The notes under the pieces are model-generated. The model saw only the letters and a list, made by a program, of their open reading frames with translations, was not told the origin of the DNA and searched no databases. Positions 1-6,213 of a DNA stretch of 6,627 nucleotides are shown here, in pieces. The position numbers were made by a program, and so were the translations under genes. The stretch's first letter is position 1, and every line of letters starts with the position of its first letter. This DNA is from JBFGCA01 sp041567315 (GTDB lineage Bacteria > Acidobacteriota > Thermoanaerobaculia > Multivoradales > JAHEKO01): assembly GCA_041567315.1 (NCBI GenBank), contig JBFGCA010000172.1, positions 1 to 6,627 on the forward strand, written 5' to 3'.

Positions 1-828
1 CAGCGCGACCTCTACGCCGGCCTCGGCGGCAAGGGCGTCGACCCCATGCCCGACGTCATGTTCCGCGCCGGCGTCCGCTGCGAGGGCTGCCACCTCGACC
101 ACGACGACCTCGACGTCCGCAGCGCCGGCGAGATCTCCTGCATGAGCTGCCACGGCCCCCGCTACCGCCAGCTCTACCAGAGCTGGATCGAGGTCCTCGA
201 CCAGCGCACCACCGGCCTCGAGCGCCAGCTCGCCGCCACCACCCCCCTCATGGGCCGTGACCCCCCGGCCGTCTTCGCCAACGCCCGCGCCAACCTCCAG
301 CTCGTCGACCGCGGCCGCGGCATCCACAACGTCCCCTACAGCCTCGCCCTCCTCGACGCCGCCCACCGCCAGCTCAACGAGGCCCGCGCCACCCGCAACG
401 CCCCGGCCCTCCCCACGCCCTGGCCCCAGGCCCCCTACGAGTCCCCCTGCCTCACCTGCCACGCCGGCGCCGAGCTCGCCGTCAACACCGCCTTCGGCCG
501 CCGCTTCCCCCACCGCCCCCACGCCGTCGACGGCGGCCTGGCCTGCAACGAATGCCACTCCACCCACGAAGAGCGCGTCGCCACCGGCGTTTCCGCCCTC
601 AAACTCACCGCCTCGAGCTGCGACAACTGCCACCACGCCCCCACCGCCACCCCCACCTGCGACCGCTGCCACGCCGCCATCCGCACCCGCACCTACCCGG
701 TCGAGCTAGGCGACTTCAGCCACCAAGCCCACGTGGACGACCTGGAACTGGCGTGCGACACGTGCCATGGGCAGCCCCCGGCCCTGCGCCGGGCCCCCGC
801 CGCGGCGGTCTGCGCCGACTGCCACTAG
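1..828 (+). CDS. Multiheme c-type cytochrome, 5' end outside window
   Basis: The reading frame is open from base 1 to the TAG at 826-828, so the N-terminus and any signal peptide are missing. About 275 residues are visible. They contain eight CXXCH haem-binding motifs (CEGCH, CMSCH, CLTCH, CNECH, CDNCH, CDRCH, CDTCH, CADCH). Two segments have the FxHxxH...CxxCH pattern (FPHRPH before CNECH, FSHQAH before CDTCH), typical of cytochrome c3/doubled-CXXCH proteins, where upstream His residues serve as distal haem ligands. The last motif forms the extreme C-terminus. Such proteins are normally exported and carry electrons in the periplasm; with an Fe-S/NrfD pair nearby, this one may exchange electrons with a quinone-linked complex (inference). 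No family-level gene name is justified. Leucine codon use changes within the gene: CTC almost exclusively up to about 536, then CTG or CTA in the last 43 codons. Confidence 0.92.
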   Translation, partial: QRDLYAGLGGKGVDPMPDVMFRAGVRCEGCHLDHDDLDVRSAGEISCMSCHGPRYRQLYQSWIEVLDQRTTGLERQLAATTPLMGRDPPAVFANARANLQLVDRGRGIHNVPYSLALLDAAHRQLNEARATRNAPALPTPWPQAPYESPCLTCHAGAELAVNTAFGRRFPHRPHAVDGGLACNECHSTHEERVATGVSALKLTASSCDNCHHAPTATPTCDRCHAAIRTRTYPVELGDFSHQAHVDDLELACDTCHGQPPALRRAPAAAVCADCH

Positions 829-863
829 CCAGCGGCCAGTCCCGCATTCCGGGCCTATGGCCC

Positions 864-884
864 CAACTGAATGGGGTTCAGTTG
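864..884. terminator. Candidate hairpin between convergent genes
   Basis: The arms CAACTGAA (864-871) and TTCAGTTG (877-884) are perfect 8-bp inverted repeats around a 5-nt TGGGG loop. The hairpin starts 35 nt after the cytochrome stop, in the gap where the cytochrome and the HNH gene converge. Position suggests a bidirectional transcription end. There is no T-run on either side, so it is not a canonical intrinsic terminator and could be a structural remnant instead. Confidence 0.35.
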
Positions 885-939
885 ACCAGAGTACGTCCGC
901 TAGTGCTTGCGGTATGCCGGGCTGGAGAGCTGGCCGGTG

Positions 940-959
940 GACGTTTCCGCGGAAACGTC
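940..959. repeat. Palindromic repeat, copy 1 (perfect 20 bp)
   Basis: GACGTTTCCGCGGAAACGTC is its own reverse complement over all 20 bases. It lies 26 nt downstream of the HNH stop and 111 nt downstream of the cytochrome stop, so no start codon is near enough for it to be a promoter operator. Its left flank (GAG, two bases, GGCCGG, one base, G) resembles that of copy 4. As RNA it could fold into an 8-bp stem with a CGCG loop, but no U-tract follows. Confidence 0.9.
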
Positions 960-985
960 TCGGTAGTTCCAGTAGAAGCCCTTCT

Positions 986-2371
986 TCAACAGCTGGGGGC
1001 GGTGGTCTCCAGCTGGGGCCGGTCAGGCAGGAAGTACATGAGGGCCATGTCGAGGTCCACGGCCTTGCCCTCCCAGGTGGGGAAGGCAGTCAGCGGGTCG
1101 CTTCGGAGGCCCCGTTCGGTGTGCTCGGTGCGGAGGGCGTCCGTTGGCCTGGCCGGCAGGCGGGGCGGCGGGGGCGCCACGGGGATGGGGCGGCCTTGGG
1201 GATCGTGGAAGCGGGGGGTGCCGTCGGGGTGGAGACGGACGCCGAAGCCGTGCTCGTGGACGGCGGTGTGGTGGCCGCGGCAGAGAAGCAAGAGATTGTC
1301 GAGCTTGGTCTTGCCGCCGTCTGCCCAGTGGCGGATGTGGTGCGAGTCGCAGATCTCGAGGCCGCAGCCGGGGAAGCGGCAGCCGCGGTCGCGGTGGGCG
1401 AGGGCGCGGCGGAGGGAGGGTGGGACGGTGCGGGTCTTGCGGCCGACGTCGAGCGTGCGGTCTGAACTGTCGTGGCGCATCACGACCTTGCTGGAGTCGC
1501 AGGCGAGGCGGCGGGACGTTTCCGCGGAAACGCGGACGCCGCTCTCGAGGGCGGCCTGGCCGGTCTCGCCGTCCTCCTCGAGGGCCTCGGCGTCGAGGTG
1601 GAGGACGACCTGATAGCGGTCGGCGGCGGTGGCCTTGTCGCCGAGACTGTCGAAGCCGTGCTGGAGGGCGGTCTCGGCGAGGAGCCCCAGGGCGTCGGCT
1701 CGGCGCTTGCCGGGGGTCAACTCGTCCTCTAAGGAGTGGTCCTCGGGTGTCGCCCTACCCAGCTTCTGCTTCTGGTAGAGGGCCTCCTCGGCGGCTTCGA
1801 GCGCTTTCAAGACCGCAGCGCCGACATCTGCGGGGAGCCGTCCGCGGAGGACGAGCATGCCGTCTTCGTCGGTGTAGGCCCGGAGATATCGGTGGCGGCG
1901 CTGGTTGCGGGCCTCCTGACACTCGGTCGCCCGGTCGACCCGCCGCCAGACGCGGACCAGGCGCTCGACGTGGGCGGCGGTGCCGGCCTTGGCGAAGCCG
2001 AGGAGCTCGGCTTCGTTGTCGGGGGTGGCGACGCGGGTCATGGCGCGGACCTTGGAGTAGGAGACCTCGCCGCCGTTCATGGCTTCGCTGATTCGGGGCA
2101 GGTGTTCGAGAGCGCGTGCTACCCGGACCTTCTCGCGGGCGGCGCCGAGGTCGAGACCGGTTCTCCAGTTGAGCCAGTGGGCGCAGGAGCGGGCGCCCTG
2201 GTTGTGCCAGCCGTGCCGCTGGTCGAACTCGCGGATGAGGACGAGGAGCCGGTAGGTGGCGGCCTGGATGTGCGCCGACAGCTCGGCGATCTTGGCGCCG
2301 AGGGCATCCACGTGGATCGGCAGCCCGGCCCGGCCGGGGCTTTCAGATAGGGGAGATGAAGTGGTTTTCAT
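986..2371 (-). CDS. HNH endonuclease with DUF222 (13E12-repeat family)
   Basis: This intact 461-residue protein starts at ATG 2371-2369 and ends at TGA 988-986. Residues about 25-310 are the alpha-helical DUF222/13E12 region. An HNH nuclease module follows at about 328-380: Cys331 and Cys336 (CRFPGC) with Cys364 and His367 as likely metal ligands, the His344-His345 pair, Asn359, and His368 as candidate active-site residues. The C-terminal VDLDMAL stretch is usual for the family. No domain is broken, so the nuclease could be active. The biological role of this family is poorly defined; members are often multicopy and repeat-associated (for example REP13E12 in mycobacteria). A near-perfect copy of the dispersed palindrome lies inside the gene and encodes residues 281-285 (VSAET). 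The gene has its own promoter in an AT-rich patch and follows a truncated toxin-antitoxin remnant, which suggests acquisition. Confidence 0.93.
   Translation of the reverse strand: MKTTSSPLSESPGRAGLPIHVDALGAKIAELSAHIQAATYRLLVLIREFDQRHGWHNQGARSCAHWLNWRTGLDLGAAREKVRVARALEHLPRISEAMNGGEVSYSKVRAMTRVATPDNEAELLGFAKAGTAAHVERLVRVWRRVDRATECQEARNQRRHRYLRAYTDEDGMLVLRGRLPADVGAAVLKALEAAEEALYQKQKLGRATPEDHSLEDELTPGKRRADALGLLAETALQHGFDSLGDKATAADRYQVVLHLDAEALEEDGETGQAALESGVRVSAETSRRLACDSSKVVMRHDSSDRTLDVGRKTRTVPPSLRRALAHRDRGCRFPGCGLEICDSHHIRHWADGGKTKLDNLLLLCRGHHTAVHEHGFGVRLHPDGTPRFHDPQGRPIPVAPPPPRLPARPTDALRTEHTERGLRSDPLTAFPTWEGKAVDLDMALMYFLPDRPQLETTAPSC
1515..1534. repeat. Palindromic repeat, copy 2, inside HNH gene
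   Basis: This copy matches the 20-bp palindrome in its first 18 bases and ends CG instead of TC. A 16-bp perfect palindrome remains at 1517-1532. Read on the minus strand it supplies codons GTT TCC GCG GAA ACG (VSAET, residues 281-285) at the start of a VSAETSRRLACD segment that, from memory, is conserved in proteobacterial and acidobacterial DUF222-HNH proteins. Confidence 0.85.
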
Positions 2372-2374
2372 CTC
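2353..2374 (-). promoter_or_regulatory. Hairpin enclosing the HNH start codon
   Basis: On the minus strand the arms GAGATGAA and TTCATCTC (8 bp, perfect) flank a 6-nt loop, AACCAC. The 5' arm includes the ATG start codon. Folded in the mRNA, this would hide the start site, suggesting translational restraint or RNA-level control. The role is inferred from position only. Confidence 0.45.
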
Positions 2375-2377
2375 TGA

Positions 2378-2407
2378 AGTTTACGCTTTACTTACGCCAT
2401 TTGTCAA
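2378..2407 (-). promoter_or_regulatory. Sigma70-type promoter for HNH gene
   Basis: On the minus strand, TTGACA (2407-2402) is an exact -35 consensus. It is followed by an 18-bp spacer and TAAACT (2383-2378), which matches the -10 consensus at 4 of 6 positions. The patch is AT-rich compared with its surroundings. Start of transcription about 7 nt downstream falls at or within a few bases of the ATG at 2371, so the mRNA is probably leaderless. No convincing Shine-Dalgarno precedes the ATG, which agrees. Confidence 0.6.
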
Positions 2408-2434
2408 GCCGAGAAAGCTGCCCTTCTTTCCTTA

Positions 2435-2549
2435 CTCGGACACGTGGATGACCGGGCGCCCAGCGAGTTCCAGCGGCTGCCGTACAGCGACGCGCCGGTG
2501 CCGCCATACGGCGGGTGGCGCCGCGTGGCTACCCGCCAAGCGAAGGCAT
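2435..2549 (-). pseudogene. RES-domain toxin remnant (N-terminal part only)
   Basis: The decayed start of a RES-family toxin, the toxin of RES-Xre type II modules that degrades NAD+ in characterised members. The ATG (2549-2547) overlaps the antitoxin TGA as TGATG, typical of translationally coupled TA genes. Recognisable RES pieces occur in different frames. FAWRVATRRHPPYGGTGASLYGS (2544 to about 2476; positions given because the run is long) and RWNS (to 2464) share one frame. GRPVIHVSE (2461-2435) is in the next, matching the family's RWNSPGRPVIYASES block. Single-base losses near 2544-2546 and 2462-2463 explain the shifts. After GRPVIHVSE a TAA follows (2434-2432) and homology stops; the remaining roughly two-thirds of the toxin is absent and the HNH promoter patch begins. 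Cannot be functional as it stands. Confidence 0.72.
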
Positions 2550-2703
2550 CAGGCCGGGAGCGAGTACTCGAGCGCGAACAGGAGGCTTCGACCTCCCGGG
2601 CGCCGAGGTCGGTCCGCGCGAGGTCCACCAGGCGCGTGCCGCCAAGCTGGGGTTGTGGGCTGGTGAGGAACTCGTGGGCAACGGTCAAGGCCTGCACCCA
2701 CAT
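2549..2703 (-). pseudogene. Xre/MbcA-type antitoxin remnant (C-terminal DUF2384 part)
   Basis: This is the C-terminal toxin-binding region of a DUF2384 (Xre/MbcA/ParS) antitoxin. The segment AHEFLTSPQPQLGG, then TRLVDLARTDLGAREVEA, fits the family pattern of a helix, a PxxxLGG turn, a xPxDLL-like helix and a GAREVE helix. One base is missing near 2580-2583 (CTCC where CTCCC would keep frame). Shifting there restores LFALEYSLPA and a TGA at 2551-2549, the normal family ending. The N-terminal half (DNA-binding helix-turn-helix) is absent: recognisable homology stops close to 2703, next to palindrome copy 3 at 2707-2726. It therefore looks cut off on its 5' side. Its partner RES toxin remnant follows with a 1-nt stop/start overlap. 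If the base loss is an assembly error the gene is still truncated. Confidence 0.7.
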
Positions 2704-2706
2704 CGC

Positions 2707-2726
2707 GACGTTTCCGCGGAGACGCC
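2707..2726. repeat. Palindromic repeat, copy 3 (18/20)
   Basis: GACGTTTCCGCGGAGACGCC differs from the perfect palindrome at two positions, both in the right arm. It lies 14 nt downstream of the kinase stop and 3 nt from the edge of the recognisable antitoxin remnant, so it marks the junction between two unrelated blocks. Confidence 0.82.
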
Positions 2727-2740
2727 GGGGCCGGGCTGCC

Positions 2741-4897
2741 TCACTTGGGGGCCGGATACTGCGCCTGGACTCTCTCCATGAGGGCCGTGAAGCGCGGGTG
2801 CTCGCGTACGTTGTCGAGGTCGCTGTCGTTCTCGAACCACTCCTTGAGGCCGAAGTTGTGCTGGACGGCGCGCTCGAGGCAGTCGATCGATTTGTCGAGG
2901 TCGCCGGATAGGGAGTAGAAGCAGCCGAGGTTGTAGAGGACGGCGGGGTCGTCGGGGCGCATCTCCAGGGCGTGGGCGGCGTTGCGCTTCGCGGCCTCCT
3001 TGTGGCCGAGGCCCCAGAGGGCGTTGGCGCTGAGGTAGAGGGCGCGGTAGTCGTTGGGATTGAGCTCGAGCCGCTGGCGCGCCCGCTCGAGGCCGCGGCG
3101 CTGGGCGTCGCGCATGCCCTCGAGATCGCCCATGCTGCGGTAGAACTGCGGGGCCACCAGCAGGGCCTGGTAGTCCTCGGGGCGGGCGGCGGCGGCCTTC
3201 TCGAGCAGCTCGGCGGCGCGGCGGTGCCAGCCGCGGCGGAAGCAGTAGCGGCCGTACTGCCAGTAGGCGTCGTAGAGATTGGGGTTGAGCTCGATGGCGC
3301 GCTCGAAGGCGGCCTCCGCGTGCTCGTCGCCTCTGAGCGAGAGGACGTGGCCGCGGGAGACGTGCGCTTCGGCCGACTCGGGGGCCAGCTCGACCGCCCG
3401 CCGGCTGGCCCGGTCGGCCTCTTCGTAGTCGTGCTCGGCGGCGCCGTACCAGGCGAAGAGCCACGAGTGGGCGTCGGCGATGCCCGCCCAGGCGGGGGCG
3501 TAGCCCGGGTCGAGGGCGATCGCCTTGCGGAACATCTCCAGCGCCTCGACGAAGCCCTCGCGGCTCACCCGATCGGCCGCCTGCCGGCCGCGGAGGTAGT
3601 AGTCGTAGGCCTGGAGGTCGGCGGCGCGCGCCTTCTTGAGCGCCCGCTTCTCGGTCGGCGACAGCTCGAGCTCGAGCGCCCCCACCACGTGCTCGGCGAT
3701 CTCGTCCTGGATGGCGAAGATGTCCTCGAGCTCGGCGTCGTAGCGCTCGGACCAGAGGTGGTAGCCGTCGGCGACGTTGACCAGCTGGGTGGTGATGCGG
3801 ACGCGGTTGCCGGCCTTGCGCACGCTGCCGTCGAGGATGGCGTCGACGTTGAGCCGGCAGCCGATCTCGCGGACGTCGGCCAGGCTCTCGCGCAGGGGGA
3901 AGCTGGAGGCGCGGGCGGCGACCCGCAGCGCCCGCAGGCGCGACAGGGCGCTCAACACCTCCTCCGCGATGCCCTCGCAGAAGTAGCCCTGGTCGCGCTC
4001 GGGGCTCATGTCGACGAACGGCAGGACGGCGATCGAGCGCAGCTCGCGGCGGCCGTGGCTCCGGGCCTCGGCCTTGAGGTCCTCCAGGGCGTTGCGCAGT
4101 TCCTTGGCGCTCTGGAAGCGGCGCTCGGGGTCCTTGTTGAGGCTCCTCACGACGATCCGCCCGAGCTGCCGGGGCAGCGCCGGCTTGACCTGGTCCACCG
4201 GCATCGGCGAGTCGCGCAGGATCGAGGAGATCAGGTCGCTCGCGGTGGCGCCCGAGAACGGCCGCCGGCCGGTGGCCAGCTCGTAGAGCATCACCCCCAG
4301 CGCGAAGACGTCGGAGCGGGCGTCGGCGCCCTGGCCGCGCACCTGCTCGGGTGCCATGTAGGGCAGCGAGCCCACAAGGGCTTCCGCCCCGGTCAGGGTC
4401 GCGGCCTCCGAGTCCACCCCGTCCCGGGGCTCCCGGCGGGCGAGACCGAAGTCCAGAACCTTGACCACGTTGTCGCCGGTGACCATCACGTTGGACGGCT
4501 TGAGGTCGCGGTGGGTCACGCCCCGGTCGTGGGCGGCGGCCATCGCCTCGGTCAGCGGAAGGGCGAGGGCGAGCAGCTCGTCCAGGTCGTAGCCGCCCTC
4601 CGGGATCAGCGACGCCAGGGTCCGGCCCTCGACCCAGGCCATGGTCAGGAACGGCACCCCGTCGACCCGATCGATCGAGAAGACGGTGACGATGTTGGGG
4701 TGGTCGAGCTGCGCCAGGGTCTCCGCCTCGCGGTGGAACCGCTCGAGGCGGGCCTCGTCGGAGGCGAACGGCTCGGGCAGCACCTTGAGCGCCACGATCC
4801 GCTTCAGGCGCTCGTCCTCGGCGCGGTAGACCTCGCCCATGGCGCCGCTGCCGGCCCTGGCGAGCAGCCGATAATGCGCGATCCGCTTGCCGACCAT
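2741..4897 (-). CDS. Ser/Thr protein kinase fused to TolB-like domain and TPRs
   Basis: A 718-residue cytosolic signalling protein. Residues about 5-275 form a complete Hanks-type kinase: GSGAMG loop (16-21), Lys38, HRDLKPSN (129-136, catalytic Asp131), DFG (149-151), APE (182-184), Asp196 and the DPERRF arginine. Residues about 286-420 match a TolB-like N-terminal module (IAVLPFVDMS, then YFCEGIAEEVLSAL, LNVDAILDGSVRKAG, DGYHLWSERYD). From about 430 to the end there are multiple TPR-like repeats (for example AIALDPGYAPAWAGIADAHS and AIELNPNLYDAYWQYG). No transmembrane helix is evident, unlike PknB. This architecture is common in Acidobacteria. ATG 4897 is chosen because relatives begin MIGxxIxHYxIL; a GTG at 4918 would add seven residues. 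Palindrome copies lie 50 nt upstream and 14 nt downstream. Substrate unknown. Confidence 0.93.
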   Translation of the reverse strand: MVGKRIAHYRLLARAGSGAMGEVYRAEDERLKRIVALKVLPEPFASDEARLERFHREAETLAQLDHPNIVTVFSIDRVDGVPFLTMAWVEGRTLASLIPEGGYDLDELLALALPLTEAMAAAHDRGVTHRDLKPSNVMVTGDNVVKVLDFGLARREPRDGVDSEAATLTGAEALVGSLPYMAPEQVRGQGADARSDVFALGVMLYELATGRRPFSGATASDLISSILRDSPMPVDQVKPALPRQLGRIVVRSLNKDPERRFQSAKELRNALEDLKAEARSHGRRELRSIAVLPFVDMSPERDQGYFCEGIAEEVLSALSRLRALRVAARASSFPLRESLADVREIGCRLNVDAILDGSVRKAGNRVRITTQLVNVADGYHLWSERYDAELEDIFAIQDEIAEHVVGALELELSPTEKRALKKARAADLQAYDYYLRGRQAADRVSREGFVEALEMFRKAIALDPGYAPAWAGIADAHSWLFAWYGAAEHDYEEADRASRRAVELAPESAEAHVSRGHVLSLRGDEHAEAAFERAIELNPNLYDAYWQYGRYCFRRGWHRRAAELLEKAAAARPEDYQALLVAPQFYRSMGDLEGMRDAQRRGLERARQRLELNPNDYRALYLSANALWGLGHKEAAKRNAAHALEMRPDDPAVLYNLGCFYSLSGDLDKSIDCLERAVQHNFGLKEWFENDSDLDNVREHPRFTALMERVQAQYPAPK

Positions 4898-4947
4898 GCC
4901 TGGCCGGGATTCTGGCACAGGGCCCGGACCCGGCGAGTCGGCCGGCG

Positions 4948-4967
4948 GACGTTTCCGCGGAAACGTC
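4948..4967. repeat. Palindromic repeat, copy 4 (perfect 20 bp)
   Basis: Identical to copy 1, and symmetrical for one further base pair on each side (4947-4968). It lies 41 nt downstream of the NrfD stop and 50 nt upstream of the kinase ATG. It could act in the NrfD 3' region or the kinase 5' region. No -35/-10 pair is recognisable in this roughly 110-bp gap. Confidence 0.9.
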
Positions 4968-5008
4968 CCGGAGGCCGGAGCCCCCGGGCTCGCCGTCTGG
5001 TGGCGCGG

Positions 5009-6211
5009 TCAGCCGCCGGTGGCGCCGCGGGCCTCCTCCCAGGGAGGGAGGATCTTCACCAGCACCAGCAGGATGAGGAAGGGCAGGATGAGCAGGCCGA
5101 GGGCGGTGAGCACGCCCTCGACGCCGCCGAGCTCGAGCTTGTAGACGGTCAGGCCCCGCAGGCTCTTGGAGAAGAGCTGGCCGCCGAGGACCACGTTCCA
5201 GCGGGTGCTGAAGATGCCCACCTGGACCAGCAGGGCGGCGATGAAGTAGCTGACGCGCTTGAGCTCGGGGGCCAGGTTGGAGAAGCGGGCGCCGGCCAGC
5301 AGGATCATCGGGCCGATGGTGCCGATCAGGATCTGGACGATGGTGAGGCTCAGGAAGAGCTTGCTGAGGATCAGCTCGGAGAGGATGTCGATCGACTCCT
5401 CGGACTCGTAGAGCCGGTGGATGAAGTCGAGGGTCTCGAGCGACAGGTCGATGATCAGCGCGTAGAGCAGGAACTCGGACAGCTTGTCGAGGCACGGCAT
5501 GTTGGGCGTCTCGCCCCGGATCATGGTGGCCAGGTAGTAGAGGATGAGGACCAGCGCGATGCCCGACACCATCGCCGAGAAGAGGAAGACGATCGGCATC
5601 AGCACGCTGCTCCACCAGGGGTTGGCCTTGACCGAGCCGAAGATGAAGCCGACGTAGCCGTGGAGCAGGAAGGCCGACGGGATGCCCACGAGGGTGATCG
5701 CGTAGACCGCCTTGCGGTCGAAGGCCACCGCCGTCTCCGAGAGGTCCCGCGAGCCCAGCGTCAGCAGCCAGTGGATCCACTTCATCACGCCCTTGCCGTC
5801 GCGGCTCCATCGCACCAGGTCGGCGCGATACTCGAACCAGATCTCGAGCAGCAGCACCACCATCAGGTACCAGGCGTAGACGAAGCCGAACATCGCCATG
5901 GCGGACTTGAACTGGGGCGTCAGGAAGATCGCGAACGAGCGCTCCGGATGGCCCAGGTGGGCGAGCAGCGGCAGCGGCGCGGCCAGCAGGAAGGCCAGCG
6001 CGGTAAGCAGCGCCAGCCGGTAGGTGGGCTCGACCTGTTTGACCCGGAAGACCTTCTCCAGCGAGGCGAGGATGAACGCCCCGGCCACCAGCCCGGTGAT
6101 GTACGGGTAGAGCACCACCAGCAGACCCCAGTGCAGCTCGACCTCGTTGGGGTAGATGAACCCCGACACCTGGTCCGACAGCGCGCGCAGATGATCGAAG
6201 TGCTCTTGCAC
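5009..6211 (-). CDS. NrfD/PsrC-family integral membrane quinone-interacting subunit
   Basis: A 400-residue polytopic membrane protein with about nine hydrophobic segments (roughly 27-52, 66-88, 103-124, 168-192, 202-228, 246-266, 284-306, 320-340, 364-388). The opening HWGLLVVLYPYITGLVAGAFILAS and the LGHPERSFAIFLTPQFKSAMAMFG loop (positions about 28-50 and 86-109) fit the NrfD/PsrC family, whose members bind quinones and anchor an Fe-S subunit at the membrane. Length is usual for the longer members (PsrC, DsrP and HmcC are comparable). The start is GTG 6211-6209, two bases after the Fe-S gene's stop; the next in-frame Met is at residue 104, so the GTG is needed to keep the first helices. The pair is almost certainly co-transcribed. 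The partner oxidoreductase cannot be named from this window. Confidence 0.92.
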   Translation of the reverse strand: MQEHFDHLRALSDQVSGFIYPNEVELHWGLLVVLYPYITGLVAGAFILASLEKVFRVKQVEPTYRLALLTALAFLLAAPLPLLAHLGHPERSFAIFLTPQFKSAMAMFGFVYAWYLMVVLLLEIWFEYRADLVRWSRDGKGVMKWIHWLLTLGSRDLSETAVAFDRKAVYAITLVGIPSAFLLHGYVGFIFGSVKANPWWSSVLMPIVFLFSAMVSGIALVLILYYLATMIRGETPNMPCLDKLSEFLLYALIIDLSLETLDFIHRLYESEESIDILSELILSKLFLSLTIVQILIGTIGPMILLAGARFSNLAPELKRVSYFIAALLVQVGIFSTRWNVVLGGQLFSKSLRGLTVYKLELGGVEGVLTALGLLILPFLILLVLVKILPPWEEARGATGG

Positions 6212-6213
6212 CG

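Noticed and set aside
587..596. GCGTTTCCGC in the cytochrome gene as a fifth palindrome copy
   Set aside because: Only 9 bases match the palindrome and the second arm is absent; this short a match can arise by chance.
940..959. Palindrome copies as intrinsic terminators
   Set aside because: The fold is possible but no T-run follows on either strand at any copy, and copy 2 is inside a coding region.
974..985. Short inverted repeat AGAAG-CC-CTTCT next to the HNH stop
   Set aside because: A 5-bp stem with a 2-nt loop is too weak to support a terminator or structural RNA.
552..1613. Plus-strand frame overlapping the cytochrome end and the HNH gene antisense
   Set aside because: It has Arg/Pro-rich composition, no domain, and conflicts with two well-supported genes.
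2404..2703. 99-residue minus-strand frame as one real protein
   Set aside because: It joins antitoxin and toxin pieces through frameshifts and ends in a non-homologous tail, so it is better described as two pseudogene fragments.
940..4967. Palindromes as integron attC sites or CRISPR repeats
   Set aside because: They are too short for attC, lack GTTRRRY core boxes, and spacing between copies is gene-sized and irregular, without CRISPR-like spacers or cas genes.
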